DNA of 64,000 nucleotides from Pseudomonas sp. DTU_2021_1001937_2_SI_NGA_ILE_001 (GCF_032463525.1 NZ_CP135971.1:434001-498000); one strand, 5' to 3'. Positions 1 through 9,694 are shown, counted from the stretch's first letter. Numbers and translations: made by a program. The notes: generated from the letters alone by a model not told the origin.

Positions 1-2
1 CG

Positions 3-1172
3 ATGCGCGCCCCTGGCGCGGCACCGGGGCTGTTCGCCCTGGAGTCGGCCATCGATGAAATGGCCGAAGCGGTGAAGATGGACCCGCTGGCGTTCCGTCG
101 CCTGAACCTGGCGAGCAAGGATGAAAGCAGCGATCTGCCGTGGTCGAGCAACCACCTGGCCGAAGCCATCGACCAGGCGGCCGAACGCTTCGGCTGGAAC
201 CAGCGCGATGCGCGCATCGGCGCAATGCGTGACGGTGACGAAATCATCGGCTACGGCATGGGTGCCTGTAACTGGGAGGCGTTCCAGGTGCCCACCGAAG
301 CGCGGGTCAGCCTGCGCGCCGATGGATCGGCGCTGGTGCAGTGCGGCGTGCAGGACATCGGCACCGGCACCTACACCATCGTCGCGCAGACCGTCAGCGA
401 ACTCACCGGGCTGCCGCTGGAGCGTATCGAAGTTCAGCTGGGCGATTCGTCGTTCGTCCCCGGCCCGGTGTCCGGGGGCAGCTGGATGACCGCCAGCGTC
501 ATGCCGGCCCTGGCCGGTGCCACGCGCCAGGCGCTGGACAAGCTGCGCAGCTTCGCGGTGGCCGACAAGGCCGCCTTTGCTGGTGAAAAGCCGGAGAACC
601 TGGAGGTGCGCGACGGGCAACTGGTCAAGGATGGTCGTCAGGTGAGTTTCGCCGAGATTCTCAAGGGCCAGCGCCTGGCCCGCGCCGAAGGCACTTTCCG
701 CAGTGGCATGGGCGACCAGAAGAAATTCTCCTATCGCTCGTTTGGTGCGCATTTCGTCGAAGTGCGCTGGGACCCGGGCATCTCGCGCCTGCGCGTGGCG
801 CGGGTAGTCAGTGCCATCGACGTCGGCAAGGTGGTCAACCCGCTGGCGGCGCGCAACCAGGTCGAGGGCGCCATCGTCATGGGCGTCGGCATGGCGCTGT
901 TCGAGGCCACCGAGTACGACCCGCGCACCGGCCTGCCGGTCAATGACAACTACGCCGAGTACGTGGTGCCCGTGCACGCCGACCAACCGGAGCTGGATGT
1001 GATCCTGCTCGATTATCCGGACCTCAACCTCAACGAGTTCGGTGCCCGGGGCATCGGCGAAATCGGCATCACCGGGCTGGCCGCCGCCGTCGCCAATGCG
1101 GTGTACCACGCCACCGGCCAGCGCATCCGCAACCTGCCCATCACCAAGGAGAAGCTGATGGCCGGTCTTTGA
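3..1172 (+). CDS. Xanthine dehydrogenase family, molybdopterin-binding subunit (C-terminal part, 5' end outside window)
   Basis: This is the C-terminal 389 residues of a large molybdenum hydroxylase subunit, and the frame is open to the left edge, so the first Met is probably internal. The opening MRAPG and the ALESAIDEMA stretch, the QDIGTGTY segment and the GGSWMTAS loop are typical of molybdopterin contacts. GEIGITG near residue 350 carries the expected catalytic Glu. It most resembles the YagR/PaoC aldehyde oxidoreductase type. It hydroxylates an aldehyde or N-heterocycle with water as oxygen source, but the substrate cannot be read from sequence. XdhC follows 64 bases later and a MocA-like gene is next, which supports a cytosine-dinucleotide molybdenum cofactor. 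The Fe-S and FAD subunits would lie to the left. Confidence 0.88.
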   Translation: MRAPGAAPGLFALESAIDEMAEAVKMDPLAFRRLNLASKDESSDLPWSSNHLAEAIDQAAERFGWNQRDARIGAMRDGDEIIGYGMGACNWEAFQVPTEARVSLRADGSALVQCGVQDIGTGTYTIVAQTVSELTGLPLERIEVQLGDSSFVPGPVSGGSWMTASVMPALAGATRQALDKLRSFAVADKAAFAGEKPENLEVRDGQLVKDGRQVSFAEILKGQRLARAEGTFRSGMGDQKKFSYRSFGAHFVEVRWDPGISRLRVARVVSAIDVGKVVNPLAARNQVEGAIVMGVGMALFEATEYDPRTGLPVNDNYAEYVVPVHADQPELDVILLDYPDLNLNEFGARGIGEIGITGLAAAVANAVYHATGQRIRNLPITKEKLMAGL

Positions 1173-1236
1173 TCGGCGTGCGCGCCTGCCCGGTCAATGG
1201 ACCGGGCAGGGCGGTCTTCAGCGAAGGAGGCTAGCG

Positions 1237-2220
1237 ATGCAACAGCTCGATTTGCAGGTGGTGCGCCAGGCGCGGGACTGGCTGGCAACGGGGCAGCCGG
1301 TGTGGCTGTGCACGGTGCTGGGCACCTACGGCTCCGCCCCGCGTGGCCCGGGGGCCATGCTGGTAGCGTTGTCGGGCGGCGAGCACCGTGGCTCGTTGTC
1401 CGGTGGCTGTATCGAGGAGGATTTTCTCGAACGCCTGGCCAAGGGCTCGCTGCCCATGCGCAACCAGATCGTGCGCTATGGCGAAGGGGGTATAGCCCCT
1501 GGATTGTCGTTACCCTGCGGGGGCGTGCTCGATGTGCTGGTCGAGTACCTGACGCCGGGCGAAGAGATACAGGCGCATCTGGGGCAGGTGGAACAGGCCC
1601 TGAGCGCAGGCCCCTTGCTGACGCGCCAGGTCACCCTCGGGCGGCAGGCGCCCGATCTGCTGCCGGGGCGGCTCGGTGAGGCGCGGGTACAGGTGGCGGC
1701 CGAGGCGGTACGTATTCGCGTGGGGGCGGTGCATCGCATCCTGCTGGCGGGGTTGTCGCCGGTAGCCGAGTTCTGTGCCAGCTTTGCCCTGGCCCTGGGT
1801 TACGAGGTGATTCTGTGCGAGCCCCGCGAAGAGGTGCTGGCCGGCTTCTCGATGCCCGGCGTGGAGGTGCGTCAGCAACTGCCGGCGGTGTTCATCGCCG
1901 AGGGCGGCTGCCATGCCGCCACCGCAGTGGTGGCGCTGACTCACGACCCGCGCCTGGATGACCTGACCCTGATGGAAGCGGTGCGCACCGAGGCGTTCTA
2001 CATCGGCGCCATGGGCTCACGGCGCACCAGCGACCTGCGCCTGGAGCGTCTGGCACGCGTCGGTGGCCTGGGCCGTGAAGAACTGGCGCGCATTCATGCG
2101 CCAATCGGTCTTGATCTGGGCAGCAAGACCCCGGCAGAGATCGCCCTGGCGGTGATGGCCGACATCCTTGGCACCGCCAACGGCTTCGGCACTCAGGCCG
2201 GGTGGGCACGCAGCGCCTGA
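1237..2220 (+). CDS. xdhC: XdhC/CoxI family molybdenum hydroxylase maturation protein
   Basis: The 327-residue protein has the two-domain XdhC layout. The N-terminal XdhC_CoxI domain shows GTYGSAPRGPGA and GSLSGGCIEE, and the C-terminal Rossmann-like half has LLAGLSPVAEF and the closing FYIGAMGSRR block. XdhC proteins bind molybdenum cofactor, promote its sulfuration and deliver it to the apo-hydroxylase, so its partner is the upstream subunit. A clear AGGAGG lies a few bases before the ATG. The 3' end overlaps the convergent MocA-like gene by 28 bases. Assignment is firm at family level. Confidence 0.93.
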   Translation: MQQLDLQVVRQARDWLATGQPVWLCTVLGTYGSAPRGPGAMLVALSGGEHRGSLSGGCIEEDFLERLAKGSLPMRNQIVRYGEGGIAPGLSLPCGGVLDVLVEYLTPGEEIQAHLGQVEQALSAGPLLTRQVTLGRQAPDLLPGRLGEARVQVAAEAVRIRVGAVHRILLAGLSPVAEFCASFALALGYEVILCEPREEVLAGFSMPGVEVRQQLPAVFIAEGGCHAATAVVALTHDPRLDDLTLMEAVRTEAFYIGAMGSRRTSDLRLERLARVGGLGREELARIHAPIGLDLGSKTPAEIALAVMADILGTANGFGTQAGWARSA

Positions 2221-2798
2221 CTCAGGGCTGTCGGGGTGTCGGCATCCAGCAGCGTGCCGCGGTCGTTGCACGGCACGCAGATCCAGGCCTGCGGGTGTGC
2301 GGCGACCACGGCCCGCGCGCCCTGGTCGCCGCTCAGCATTTCCAGCATCGGCCAGAAGTGCCGACCGATGATCACCGGGTGGCCGCGATGCCCATCGCAC
2401 AGCGGCAGGACGATGTGCTGCGCGCTGGCGCGAGCCGCGAGTTGCACCAGGGTGTCCACCTGAAGCCAGGGCATGTCGGCCAGCAGAATCGCCACGGCTT
2501 CGGCAGGCGAGTCGGCCAGGGCGCGCACACCGGCCGCCAGGCTATGGCCCATGCCCAAGTGCGCCTGCGCACTGCGAATCACCGGTGTATCGGGAGCGAT
2601 GCCGAGGGCGGCAGGTTGGTCATCGACGCGCAGCACCACCCGCACGTCGGCGAAGGCGCTACGTGCATTGGCCAGGCAGGTGCCCAGCAACGGGCGGCCG
2701 TCATCCAGCCTGGCCAGGCGCTTGTCGCTGCCAAAGCGCCGGCTGGCCCCGGCGGCCAGCAGCAGGGCCACGACCTGGGAAGTGGAAGGGGCGGTCAT
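2193..2798 (-). CDS. MocA-like nucleotidyltransferase (molybdenum cofactor cytidylyltransferase family)
   Basis: The 201-residue protein is a single NTP-transferase domain. It shows the nucleotide-binding LAAGASRRFGSDK, the metal-site LLADMPW, the GHPVIIG segment and a late DADTP. This pattern fits MocA/MobA-type enzymes that transfer CMP (MocA) or GMP (MobA) to molybdopterin. The neighbouring periplasmic-aldehyde-oxidase-like subunit and XdhC favour MocA. It is convergent with xdhC, so it is not in the same transcript despite the likely shared role. Cytidylyl rather than guanylyl specificity is inferred from context. Confidence 0.85.
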   Translation of the reverse strand: MTAPSTSQVVALLLAAGASRRFGSDKRLARLDDGRPLLGTCLANARSAFADVRVVLRVDDQPAALGIAPDTPVIRSAQAHLGMGHSLAAGVRALADSPAEAVAILLADMPWLQVDTLVQLAARASAQHIVLPLCDGHRGHPVIIGRHFWPMLEMLSGDQGARAVVAAHPQAWICVPCNDRGTLLDADTPTALSQALRAHPA

Positions 2799-2892
2799 GA
2801 TTCGGCGGGCTCCGGAGTTGGTTCGCAGCTATGACACCGGCGGGCGCCAAGTGTGGCATCTTTATGCGCTTTATCGCCGTCAGAGTGCTCCC

Positions 2893-3465
2893 ATGACCGC
2901 TTCAATGCTCCCCGTCGAACTGGAAAAAGCCTACCGCCTGCTCAACCATGGTCCTACCGTACTGGTCTCAGCCAGTCATGCCGGTACCGATAACGTCATG
3001 GCCGCCGCCTGGGCCTGCGCCCTGGATTTCGACCCGCCCAAAGTCAGCGTGGTGCTGGACAAGATCGCCGCGACTCGGCGTCTGGTGGAGGAGAGCGGCC
3101 ATTTCGCCCTGCAGGTGCCGAACCTGGCGCAGTTGCAGCTGACCCAGGCGGTGGGCAGCCGCAGCCTGGCCGACACGCCGGACAAGCTGCAACAGTGTGG
3201 GGTGGAGCTGCTGCGCATGGACGGTTTTGACACCCCGCTGGTGGCCGGCTGCTCAGCCTGGCTGGTGTGCAAGGTGATCCCCGAACCGCACAACCAGCAG
3301 ACCTACGACCTGTTCATCGGCGAGGTGGTGGGCGCCTGGGCCGACGAGCGAGTGTTTCGCGACGGCCACTGGCGCTTCGAAGAAGCCGGCCCCCAGTGGC
3401 GCAGCCTGCACTACATTGCCGGCGGGCATTACTACGCCATTGGCGATCCTGCAGACGCCGAATAA
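2893..3465 (+). CDS. Flavin reductase family protein
   Basis: The 190-residue protein fits the FMN-binding split-barrel flavin reductase family. The early NTVMAAAW-like segment (here DNVMAAAWACALDF), the KIAATRRLVEESGHF stretch and the ending HYIAGGHYYAIG are characteristic. Members bind FMN and either reduce flavin for a partner oxygenase or act as stand-alone flavoproteins. I start at the ATG at 2893. The same frame stays open upstream, but there it overlaps the opposite-strand MocA-like gene, so the longer version is unlikely. No oxygenase partner is adjacent, and the substrate is unknown. Confidence 0.85.
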   Translation: MTASMLPVELEKAYRLLNHGPTVLVSASHAGTDNVMAAAWACALDFDPPKVSVVLDKIAATRRLVEESGHFALQVPNLAQLQLTQAVGSRSLADTPDKLQQCGVELLRMDGFDTPLVAGCSAWLVCKVIPEPHNQQTYDLFIGEVVGAWADERVFRDGHWRFEEAGPQWRSLHYIAGGHYYAIGDPADAE

Positions 3466-3475
3466 TCGTCAGGCA

Positions 3476-3556
3476 AACCCAATGGGAGCCGCTTCAGCGA
3501 CGAAAACTGCTAAAACGGTCGTTATCTCGGCTGAAGCCGCTCCTGCAAGGTGCAGC
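3476..3556. repeat. REP-like inverted repeat between convergent genes
   Basis: The spacer between the flavin reductase and the dehydrogenase holds GGAGCCGCTTCAGC facing GGCTGAAGCCGCTCC, an imperfect palindrome of the GCGGCTTCAGCCGC family seen repeatedly in this window. It sits between convergent 3' ends, the usual location of Pseudomonas REP elements, and may help end transcription or protect mRNA. Confidence 0.7.
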
Positions 3557-3571
3557 GCGGCCTGCCTGGGC

Positions 3572-4963
3572 TCAGTTGCGATCCAGCCACACGGTCTGGG
3601 CGTTGCAGAACTCGCGTACGCCGAAGTGCGACAGCTCCCGGCCGAACCCGCTCTTCTTCACCCCGCCGAAGGTCACTCGGGGGTCCGAGGCGCTGTAGCC
3701 GTTGATGAACACGCCGCCGGTTTCCAACTGCGCGCCCAGTCGCTCGGCGCGTTCCACGTCGGCACTGTAGAGGGTCGCGGTCAGGCCGAACTCGCTGTCA
3801 TTGGCCAGCGCCAGGGCATGTTCGGCATCACGCGCCGTGATGATCGAAGCCACCGGCCCAAACAGTTCCTCGCGGAACGAAGTCATCTGGTCGGTGACAT
3901 CGCCCAGCACCGTCGGCTGATAGAAGTTGCCGACGCCCTCGGCCTTGCTGCCACCCAGCAGCAGGGTCGCGCCTTCGGCGAGGGTTGCCTGCACCTGCTG
4001 GTCCAGCTCGTCGCGCAGGTCGAAGCGCGCCATCGGGCCGATGTAGGTGTCGTCGTGCAGCGCATCACCGATCACCAGCTGGCGCGTGGCCTCGACGAAG
4101 CGCCGGGTGAATTCCTCGACCACACCCTGTTCGACGATCAGGCGCTTGGCCGCCGCGCACACTTGGCCGGTGTTCTGGTAACGGCCTATTACTGCTGCCT
4201 GCACGGCGGCATCGAGGTCGGCATCGTCGAGCACGATGAACGGGTCGGAGCCACCCAGTTCCAGCACGCACTTCTTCAGCGCAGCACCGGCCTGGGCACC
4301 GATGGCCATGCCGGCGCGCACGCTGCCGGTCAGGGTCACCGCCGCGATGCGTGGGTCGGCGATCGCCTGGGACACGCCTTCGGGGGTGACGTTGAGCACT
4401 TCGAAGGTGCCAGCCGGAAAGCCCGCTTCCTGCATGGCGTTACCCAGCAAGTAGGCGCAGCCCATGATGTTGGGCGCATGCTTGAGCACGTAGGTGTTGC
4501 CAGCCAGCAGGGTGGGTACCGCACCGCGCAGCACTTGCCAGTAGGGGAAGTTCCACGGCATCACCGCCAGGATCGGCCCCAGCGGGCGGTATTCGATGCG
4601 CGCCTGGCCATTGGGTACCGGCGCTGGCTCGGCGGCAAGCATCGCCGGGCCTTGTTCGGCGTACCACTCGCACAGCTGCGCGCATTTCTCGATTTCGCCG
4701 CGGGCCTGGACGATCGGCTTGCCCATTTCCTGGCTGGCCATGCGCGCCATGGGCTCGGCCTGACGGCGCAGTACCTGAGCGAGCACCACCAGCCGTTCGA
4801 CGCGTTGGCTGAGCGGCAGGTGTTTCCAGCTGGCGAAACCGGACGCGGCTCGCGACAGCGCGGCGTCCAAGGCCTCGGCGGATTCATAGGGGTAGGCGGC
4901 CAGCTGTTCGCCGTTGCCGGGGTTGATGGAGATCGCGTGGGTGGCAGGGGAAACGCTGGACAT
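3572..4963 (-). CDS. NAD(P)-dependent aldehyde dehydrogenase, succinate-semialdehyde dehydrogenase (Sad/YneI) type
   Basis: The 463-residue protein is a full-length ALDH. It shows the cofactor-binding PWNFPYWQ, the conserved LTGSVRAG loop, the catalytic-Glu segment LELGGSDPF and the catalytic-Cys segment NTGQVCAAAKR. The short ending with GGVKKSGFGRELS is typical of the E. coli Sad (YneI) branch. Such enzymes oxidise succinate semialdehyde to succinate. A LysR gene starts divergently about 100 bases away, the same arrangement as yneI with its regulator yneJ/ptrR. The exact substrate and NAD or NADP preference are inferred. Confidence 0.88.
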   Translation of the reverse strand: MSSVSPATHAISINPGNGEQLAAYPYESAEALDAALSRAASGFASWKHLPLSQRVERLVVLAQVLRRQAEPMARMASQEMGKPIVQARGEIEKCAQLCEWYAEQGPAMLAAEPAPVPNGQARIEYRPLGPILAVMPWNFPYWQVLRGAVPTLLAGNTYVLKHAPNIMGCAYLLGNAMQEAGFPAGTFEVLNVTPEGVSQAIADPRIAAVTLTGSVRAGMAIGAQAGAALKKCVLELGGSDPFIVLDDADLDAAVQAAVIGRYQNTGQVCAAAKRLIVEQGVVEEFTRRFVEATRQLVIGDALHDDTYIGPMARFDLRDELDQQVQATLAEGATLLLGGSKAEGVGNFYQPTVLGDVTDQMTSFREELFGPVASIITARDAEHALALANDSEFGLTATLYSADVERAERLGAQLETGGVFINGYSASDPRVTFGGVKKSGFGRELSHFGVREFCNAQTVWLDRN

Positions 4964-5065
4964 GACAGCCTCCTCGAATGCGTGAAAGTGGCGTCAGGTT
5001 AATTCCCTGTTATGCTCCTGAAAACTGAATAATATTGAGCAACTCATTCACGTTTGGAGAATGGC

Positions 5066-5926
5066 TTGGACCTCGTACAGCTGGAAATCTTCAAGGCGGT
5101 GGCTGAACACGGCAGCATCAGCGCCGCTGCGCAGCACATCCACCGCGTACCCTCGAATCTCACCACGCGCATCAAGCAGCTGGAGGAAAACCTCGGCGTG
5201 GAGCTGTTCATCCGCGAGAAGCAGCGCCTGCGCCTGTCGCCGGCGGGCTGGAACCTGCTCGACTACGCGCGGCGCATTCTGGAACTGGTCGACGAGGCGC
5301 GCATGACCGTGGCCGGGCAGGAGCCGCGCGGGCCGCTGGCCCTGGGCTCGCTGGAAAGTACCGCGGCGGTGCGCATCCCGGCCTTGCTGGCGGCCTACAA
5401 CCAGGCCTGCCCTAAGGTGGAGCTGGCGTTGTCTACCGGTTCTTCCGGCACCATGATCGACGGCGTGCTGGGCGGCCAGCTTGCGGCGGCCTTCGTCGAC
5501 GGCCCGGTGCGTCACCCGGCGCTGGACGGCGTTGCGGTGTTCGAAGAGGAAATGGTGGTCATCGCACCGCTCAACCACGCGCCCATTCATAGCGGCGCGG
5601 ACGTCAACGGCGAGCCGATCTACGCCTTTCGCTCCAACTGTTCCTATCGCCATCATTTCGAAAGCTGGTTCGCCCACGCCGGGGCGGTGCCAGGGCGGAT
5701 CTTCGAGATGGAGTCGTACCACGGCAAGCTGGCCTGCGTGAGTGCCGGCGCTGGCCTGGCGCTGATGCCGCGCAGCATGCTTGAGAGCATGCCGGGCTGC
5801 ACCACGGTCAGTGTCTGGCCGCTGTCGGAGCAGTTCCGCTACCTGAATACCTGGCTGGTGTGGCGCAAGGGGGCGGTGCCGCCCAGCCTGGCAAGTTTCA
5901 TCGAGCTGTTGCAGCAGGCTGGCTGA
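5066..5926 (+). CDS. LysR-family transcriptional regulator (PtrR/YneJ-like)
   Basis: The 286-residue protein has an N-terminal winged helix ([17 protein letters not shown], then the recognition segment [16 protein letters not shown]) and a LysR effector domain. I chose the TTG at 5066, which gives MDLVQLE. A GGAG lies 6 bases before it, while an earlier TTG at 5054 has no such site. The gene is divergent from the semialdehyde dehydrogenase and probably controls it, as LysR regulators commonly act on the adjacent divergent gene. The inducer is unknown. Confidence 0.9.
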   Translation: MDLVQLEIFKAVAEHGSISAAAQHIHRVPSNLTTRIKQLEENLGVELFIREKQRLRLSPAGWNLLDYARRILELVDEARMTVAGQEPRGPLALGSLESTAAVRIPALLAAYNQACPKVELALSTGSSGTMIDGVLGGQLAAAFVDGPVRHPALDGVAVFEEEMVVIAPLNHAPIHSGADVNGEPIYAFRSNCSYRHHFESWFAHAGAVPGRIFEMESYHGKLACVSAGAGLALMPRSMLESMPGCTTVSVWPLSEQFRYLNTWLVWRKGAVPPSLASFIELLQQAG

Positions 5927-5929
5927 GTC

Positions 5930-6580
5930 TTACCTTGGCCGCGCACACAGGCGCAGCGCGCGCTCGCCGGCCTGGGCCACCTGGGGGTGAGGGTGGCTGG
6001 CGCATTGGCGCGCCAGTGGCAGCAGGTCGGCCGCCGGACGTGCGCACACCTGCCGGGCGATCGCCTCGCCGAGGTAGAAGTCTTCATGGGCAAGCAGCGT
6101 CTGCAGCAGCCGGGTATCGCGCAGGTCCAGGGAAGGGATGAGCGCCACGGCAACCTCCACCTGGTCCTCGGCCAGCGCCTCGCCGATCAGGCTTGCCAGC
6201 GCCGCCTGGTCTGTGACTTGAATCGCCAGGGGCGGGTGCAGCTCGGTCAGCGCGCAGCCCTGTGAGATAGCTTGGTCGGCGGCGTCGAGCAACGCATCAA
6301 GGCTGGCGAACACGGCACGCGAGTCGCCGTCGTGAGCGAGGAAAAACACCTGTCCTGCGAAGGGCGCGGCCCTGGCCAGTAGGTGATGATCGCTGCTGCC
6401 GGGATCATCCAGCAGCAGGCCGTCGAGAAACTGCACCAGCGGATGCCAGGCGAAGCTCATGGTCAGCGTCTGGATTTGCTCAGGTTCCAGCAGGTGGATC
6501 GCCAGCTCCTGGCGGTCGGCGTAGTGACCCTGTTCCAGGCGGGCCAGGTACAGGTCGAGAGAGTCGTCCAGGGCAGTCAC
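5930..6580 (-). CDS. Hypothetical protein with HEAT-like helical C-terminus
   Basis: I do not recognise a named family. From the GTG at 6580 the product is 216 residues, acidic, rich in Leu and Ala, and predicted helical. The last 80 residues read as short helical repeats (for example LLQTLLAHEDFYLGEAIARQ then DLLPLARQCASHPHPQ), which suggests HEAT-like packing. The open frame continues upstream, but that part is arginine-rich and looks non-coding. A GGAG lies about 12 bases before the GTG. It is convergent with the LysR gene and separated from it by only 3 bases. No signal peptide is seen. Confidence 0.6.
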   Translation of the reverse strand: MTALDDSLDLYLARLEQGHYADRQELAIHLLEPEQIQTLTMSFAWHPLVQFLDGLLLDDPGSSDHHLLARAAPFAGQVFFLAHDGDSRAVFASLDALLDAADQAISQGCALTELHPPLAIQVTDQAALASLIGEALAEDQVEVAVALIPSLDLRDTRLLQTLLAHEDFYLGEAIARQVCARPAADLLPLARQCASHPHPQVAQAGERALRLCARPR

Positions 6581-6657
6581 GGTCGGCGGGCTCCATGTGC
6601 AGGTAAAGACGCCCAGTAGACCGCAAACGCCCTGTGAGGTCGAGGCGAGGCAGCCAC

Positions 6658-7908
6658 TCAGAAACTCAACGGATAGCTGAGTCTCAGCGTGGTCTCGTCG
6701 AAACTGCTCTGGAAGGTCGAGCGCAGGCTGGACAGCCCCAGGGCCACGCTGAAGTTGCGCAGCGCGCCAGACTGCCACACGTAGCGCAGGCTGACGTCGC
6801 GCTCCCATTCATGGCCGTTCACCTCGGCACCGCGCTGCACGTCCCAGCCACGGATGTAGCGGGTCATGAAGTTCAGGCCCGGCACGCCCATGGCCACGAA
6901 GTCGTAGTCATAACGCACCTGCCAGGATTTCTCGCGGGCGTAGGCGAAGATGTTGTTGGCGTGGTTGACCATAGGCGTGCCGGAGTCTTGCAGGCCGACG
7001 AAATCGCTGTCGCCGAACATGCGCTGGTAGCCCAGCAGTACGCTGTGACCTGCCTGGGTCCACTTCAGGCCCAGCCAGGCGGCGCGGTTGTCCTGTTCGC
7101 CGGCCAGCGCCGCGCCGGTTTCGCGGCTGACATACAGGCCGCTGTCCAGCCTGACCACGGCAGTGCCCCAAGGCTGGTCGTAGCTGAAACGGTAGAGGTC
7201 CTGGCTGTAGATGTCCTTGAGTTCTGCGCGCCAGTAAGCCAGTTGCAGGCGTTTGTCTGGCGAACGCCACTCGGCGCCAGCGTAGTCGAAGTGTTTGCCG
7301 CCAACCGGGCTGCCGTGCATGTGCAGTCTTTCCAGGTTGGCCGAGTCGCGACCGCTGAACCTGTCCAGGCGCCCGGCGTACAGGGTGGTCTGGGGCAGGT
7401 CGCGGGACACCAGGGTGGTGCCGTCGTAGGTCTGTGGCAGCAGGCGGGCATCGTTGGTCCTGACCACTGGCAGGGCCATGATCTGCTCGCCATGCTTGAG
7501 TTCGGTGTGCGCCATTCGCGCCCTGAGCGCACCGCCCAGGCGGCCGTACTCCCTGGCCGGCCCGTCTTCGTGTCGGGGAAACAGCGCCAGCCCCGTACGT
7601 CCGGCCCCGCTATCGAGGCGCAGGCCGTACTTACCAGTGACCTCCAGACCCAGGCCCAGGGTGCCGGGGGTGTAGCCCGAGTGGCCCTGAAAGACCAGGC
7701 CCTGACCCCATTCGGCGCGGCGGGGCGCCGGAGCGGTACTGCCCTTGTAGTCGCGCTGCATGTACAGGTTGCGCAGGTTCAACGTGCCCTTGGCATCGTC
7801 GATGAAACCTTCGGCCTGGGCGGTGGTGCCCAGGGCGCACAAGCACAGGCCGGTGAAAAAATGGCAGGCGAAACCAGACCGCGCGGCAACAGGCGAGTCA
7901 GCATGCAT
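6658..7908 (-). CDS. OprD-family outer membrane porin
   Basis: The 416-residue protein starts with a signal peptide ending near TTAQA, followed by the OprD opening GFIDDAKGTLNLRN. It continues in alternating beta-strand pattern and ends in aromatic SYPLSF, the outer-membrane insertion signal. OprD porins form substrate-specific 18-strand channels for amino acids and small aromatic acids. GGAG is 7 bases before the ATG. It lies downstream of the tannase/feruloyl-esterase gene on the same strand with 75 bases between, so the two are probably co-transcribed and the pore may admit phenolic esters or acids. Confidence 0.92.
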   Translation of the reverse strand: MHADSPVAARSGFACHFFTGLCLCALGTTAQAEGFIDDAKGTLNLRNLYMQRDYKGSTAPAPRRAEWGQGLVFQGHSGYTPGTLGLGLEVTGKYGLRLDSGAGRTGLALFPRHEDGPAREYGRLGGALRARMAHTELKHGEQIMALPVVRTNDARLLPQTYDGTTLVSRDLPQTTLYAGRLDRFSGRDSANLERLHMHGSPVGGKHFDYAGAEWRSPDKRLQLAYWRAELKDIYSQDLYRFSYDQPWGTAVVRLDSGLYVSRETGAALAGEQDNRAAWLGLKWTQAGHSVLLGYQRMFGDSDFVGLQDSGTPMVNHANNIFAYAREKSWQVRYDYDFVAMGVPGLNFMTRYIRGWDVQRGAEVNGHEWERDVSLRYVWQSGALRNFSVALGLSSLRSTFQSSFDETTLRLSYPLSF

Positions 7909-7983
7909 GGTGCATCTCCATGATTCTTGTTGTTGTGACGGGGCCGCCGCGCAGGGCGGCCCGTGGAGCGGAGCAGGTCGGGA

Positions 7984-9645
7984 TCAGCGTGCCTGGGTGG
8001 CACCTGGCGCTGGTGTGCGGCATTCGAAGGAGGCGGCCAGCTGCGGGTCACCGCTGCCTCGGTAGTGGGCTTCTTGCGGATACGCGCACAGTGGGCGGCT
8101 GCGGCCAGGGAAGGCCGTGCCGGTGACGAGCAGTTGCGCCGGCGGCTTGCCCTCGGCCTGCCAGCTTTGCAAAGCCTGCAAGGGGTCGAAGTCGTCCAGC
8201 GCCGGGCCGTCCCCGCAATGCGTCATGCCCGGCACCATGAACAGCCGTGCCCACTGGCCGAGCGGCTGCGCGCCGCCGTTGTCTTTGGCAAGGCGGTCCC
8301 AGTAGCGGCGCAGGTCATTGGCAGAGAACACCGGGTCGCTGTTGCCGTGGATGACCATCAGCTTGCCGCCGTTGGCTACGAAGCTCGACAGCTGGGTGCC
8401 GGTGGGGTCGTTGATCGCGCCGGTCTGCGCCACGGCTTCGGCGGCCCGGTCGAAGTCCACGGCGGCGAGGCTCAGCTGCGGGTTGGGCGGGGTCATGAAG
8501 TAGTAGCCCAGCGAGTTGGGTGCCAGGGTGGCGTTGCGTGCGTTGGGCTGCCCGGTGTCCGAGGTGCCGAGCTTCCAGGCGCGCCAGCCATCGCTGGCAA
8601 TGCCGGCATCCCACGGCCAGTCGCTGTACAGCGGTGTGCCCCGGCTGTCTTTGGCGCCCTCGAAGACCTTGCGCAGCGCCTGCACTTTGGTCGCCGACAG
8701 GCATTCAGCCTGGCCGGAGGATTTGCACTGCAACTGCGCGGGATCGAAGTGACACTGGCTCATGGCATCAATGCTGCCATCGCGGGCACCGTCCAGTGCG
8801 TCGCACGTTTCCAGCACCCGACGTGCCACCAAGGCCTGTTCGTCGCGGGTCAGGGCCTGGGCGAGAATCGGTTCGCCGGCGGCGGTACGCGGGGCGGCAG
8901 CCTCGAGGGCGCGCGTGTCCCAGGCCTGCGCCACGGCGGCGCGCGACAGACGCAAGCCGGGGTTGCCGGCGATGATGCCGTCGAACTCGGTGGGAAAGCG
9001 CTGCGCCGCCATCAACGCGGCGCGACCGCCGTTGGAACAGCCCATGAACACACTGTGCTGCGGACCCTTGCCGTAATGTTCGGCAAGCAACTGCTTGGCT
9101 TCGCGGGCCACCTGGCCGATGGCGGCGTAGGCGTAGTCGAGGCGCGCCTGTTGGTCGAGGCCGAAGCGTGCATCGCTGCTGTCCTGGCCGGCGTGCCCGG
9201 AGTCGGTGGAGACCACCGCGTAACCGCGATTCAGCGCCGGTAGCGAGCTGGCACCACGAAACGGGATGGCACCGACCGCCTGGTTGACCACACCGTCCAT
9301 GCCGCCGCCACCCTGGAACAGGAACTGGCCGTTCCAGTCTTGCGGCATGCGCAGCTCGAAGCGGATGCCATAGGCCTGGCCATCGCTGCCCTGGCGGGCG
9401 TCGATCAGTCCCTCGACCAGGCAGTGGGCGGGCATGGCGGCCTTGGACAGCGCCTGGCCAGTGAGCGCCGCACGCCCCGGGTTGGCCTTGGGCAGCTCCC
9501 CGGCCGGCACCTGGCGGGCCTGCAGCAACTGCACACGCGGGTCATGGCTGGTCAGCCCGCTACAGGCGTTTTCGGCGGCATGGGTGAGGGCGGAGAGGCC
9601 GAGCAGGGGGAGGGCTAGAAAGATAGGATGCGTAACTAAATGCAT
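7984..9645 (-). CDS. Tannase/feruloyl esterase family alpha/beta hydrolase, exported
   Basis: The protein belongs to the tannase/feruloyl esterase family. The serine nucleophile is in GCSNGGRAAL, the late Asp/His area contains MVIHGNSDPVFS and VPGMTHCGDGPALDDFD, and paired Cys residues are as in exported members. It cleaves ester bonds of galloyl or hydroxycinnamoyl compounds in the periplasm or outside. Three starts are possible (9687 GTG, 9657 ATG, 9645 ATG). I give 9645, which has a GGA 8 bases upstream and leaves a complete signal peptide ending ALTHA. The 9687 start would add a Lys-rich n-region. The OprD gene follows and the DUF3237 gene is divergent. Confidence 0.87.
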   Translation of the reverse strand: MHLVTHPIFLALPLLGLSALTHAAENACSGLTSHDPRVQLLQARQVPAGELPKANPGRAALTGQALSKAAMPAHCLVEGLIDARQGSDGQAYGIRFELRMPQDWNGQFLFQGGGGMDGVVNQAVGAIPFRGASSLPALNRGYAVVSTDSGHAGQDSSDARFGLDQQARLDYAYAAIGQVAREAKQLLAEHYGKGPQHSVFMGCSNGGRAALMAAQRFPTEFDGIIAGNPGLRLSRAAVAQAWDTRALEAAAPRTAAGEPILAQALTRDEQALVARRVLETCDALDGARDGSIDAMSQCHFDPAQLQCKSSGQAECLSATKVQALRKVFEGAKDSRGTPLYSDWPWDAGIASDGWRAWKLGTSDTGQPNARNATLAPNSLGYYFMTPPNPQLSLAAVDFDRAAEAVAQTGAINDPTGTQLSSFVANGGKLMVIHGNSDPVFSANDLRRYWDRLAKDNGGAQPLGQWARLFMVPGMTHCGDGPALDDFDPLQALQSWQAEGKPPAQLLVTGTAFPGRSRPLCAYPQEAHYRGSGDPQLAASFECRTPAPGATQAR

Positions 9646-9694
9646 GGGTAAGTCCATTTTTTTTGTTGTCTTGTTTTTGGAATTCACGCTATAA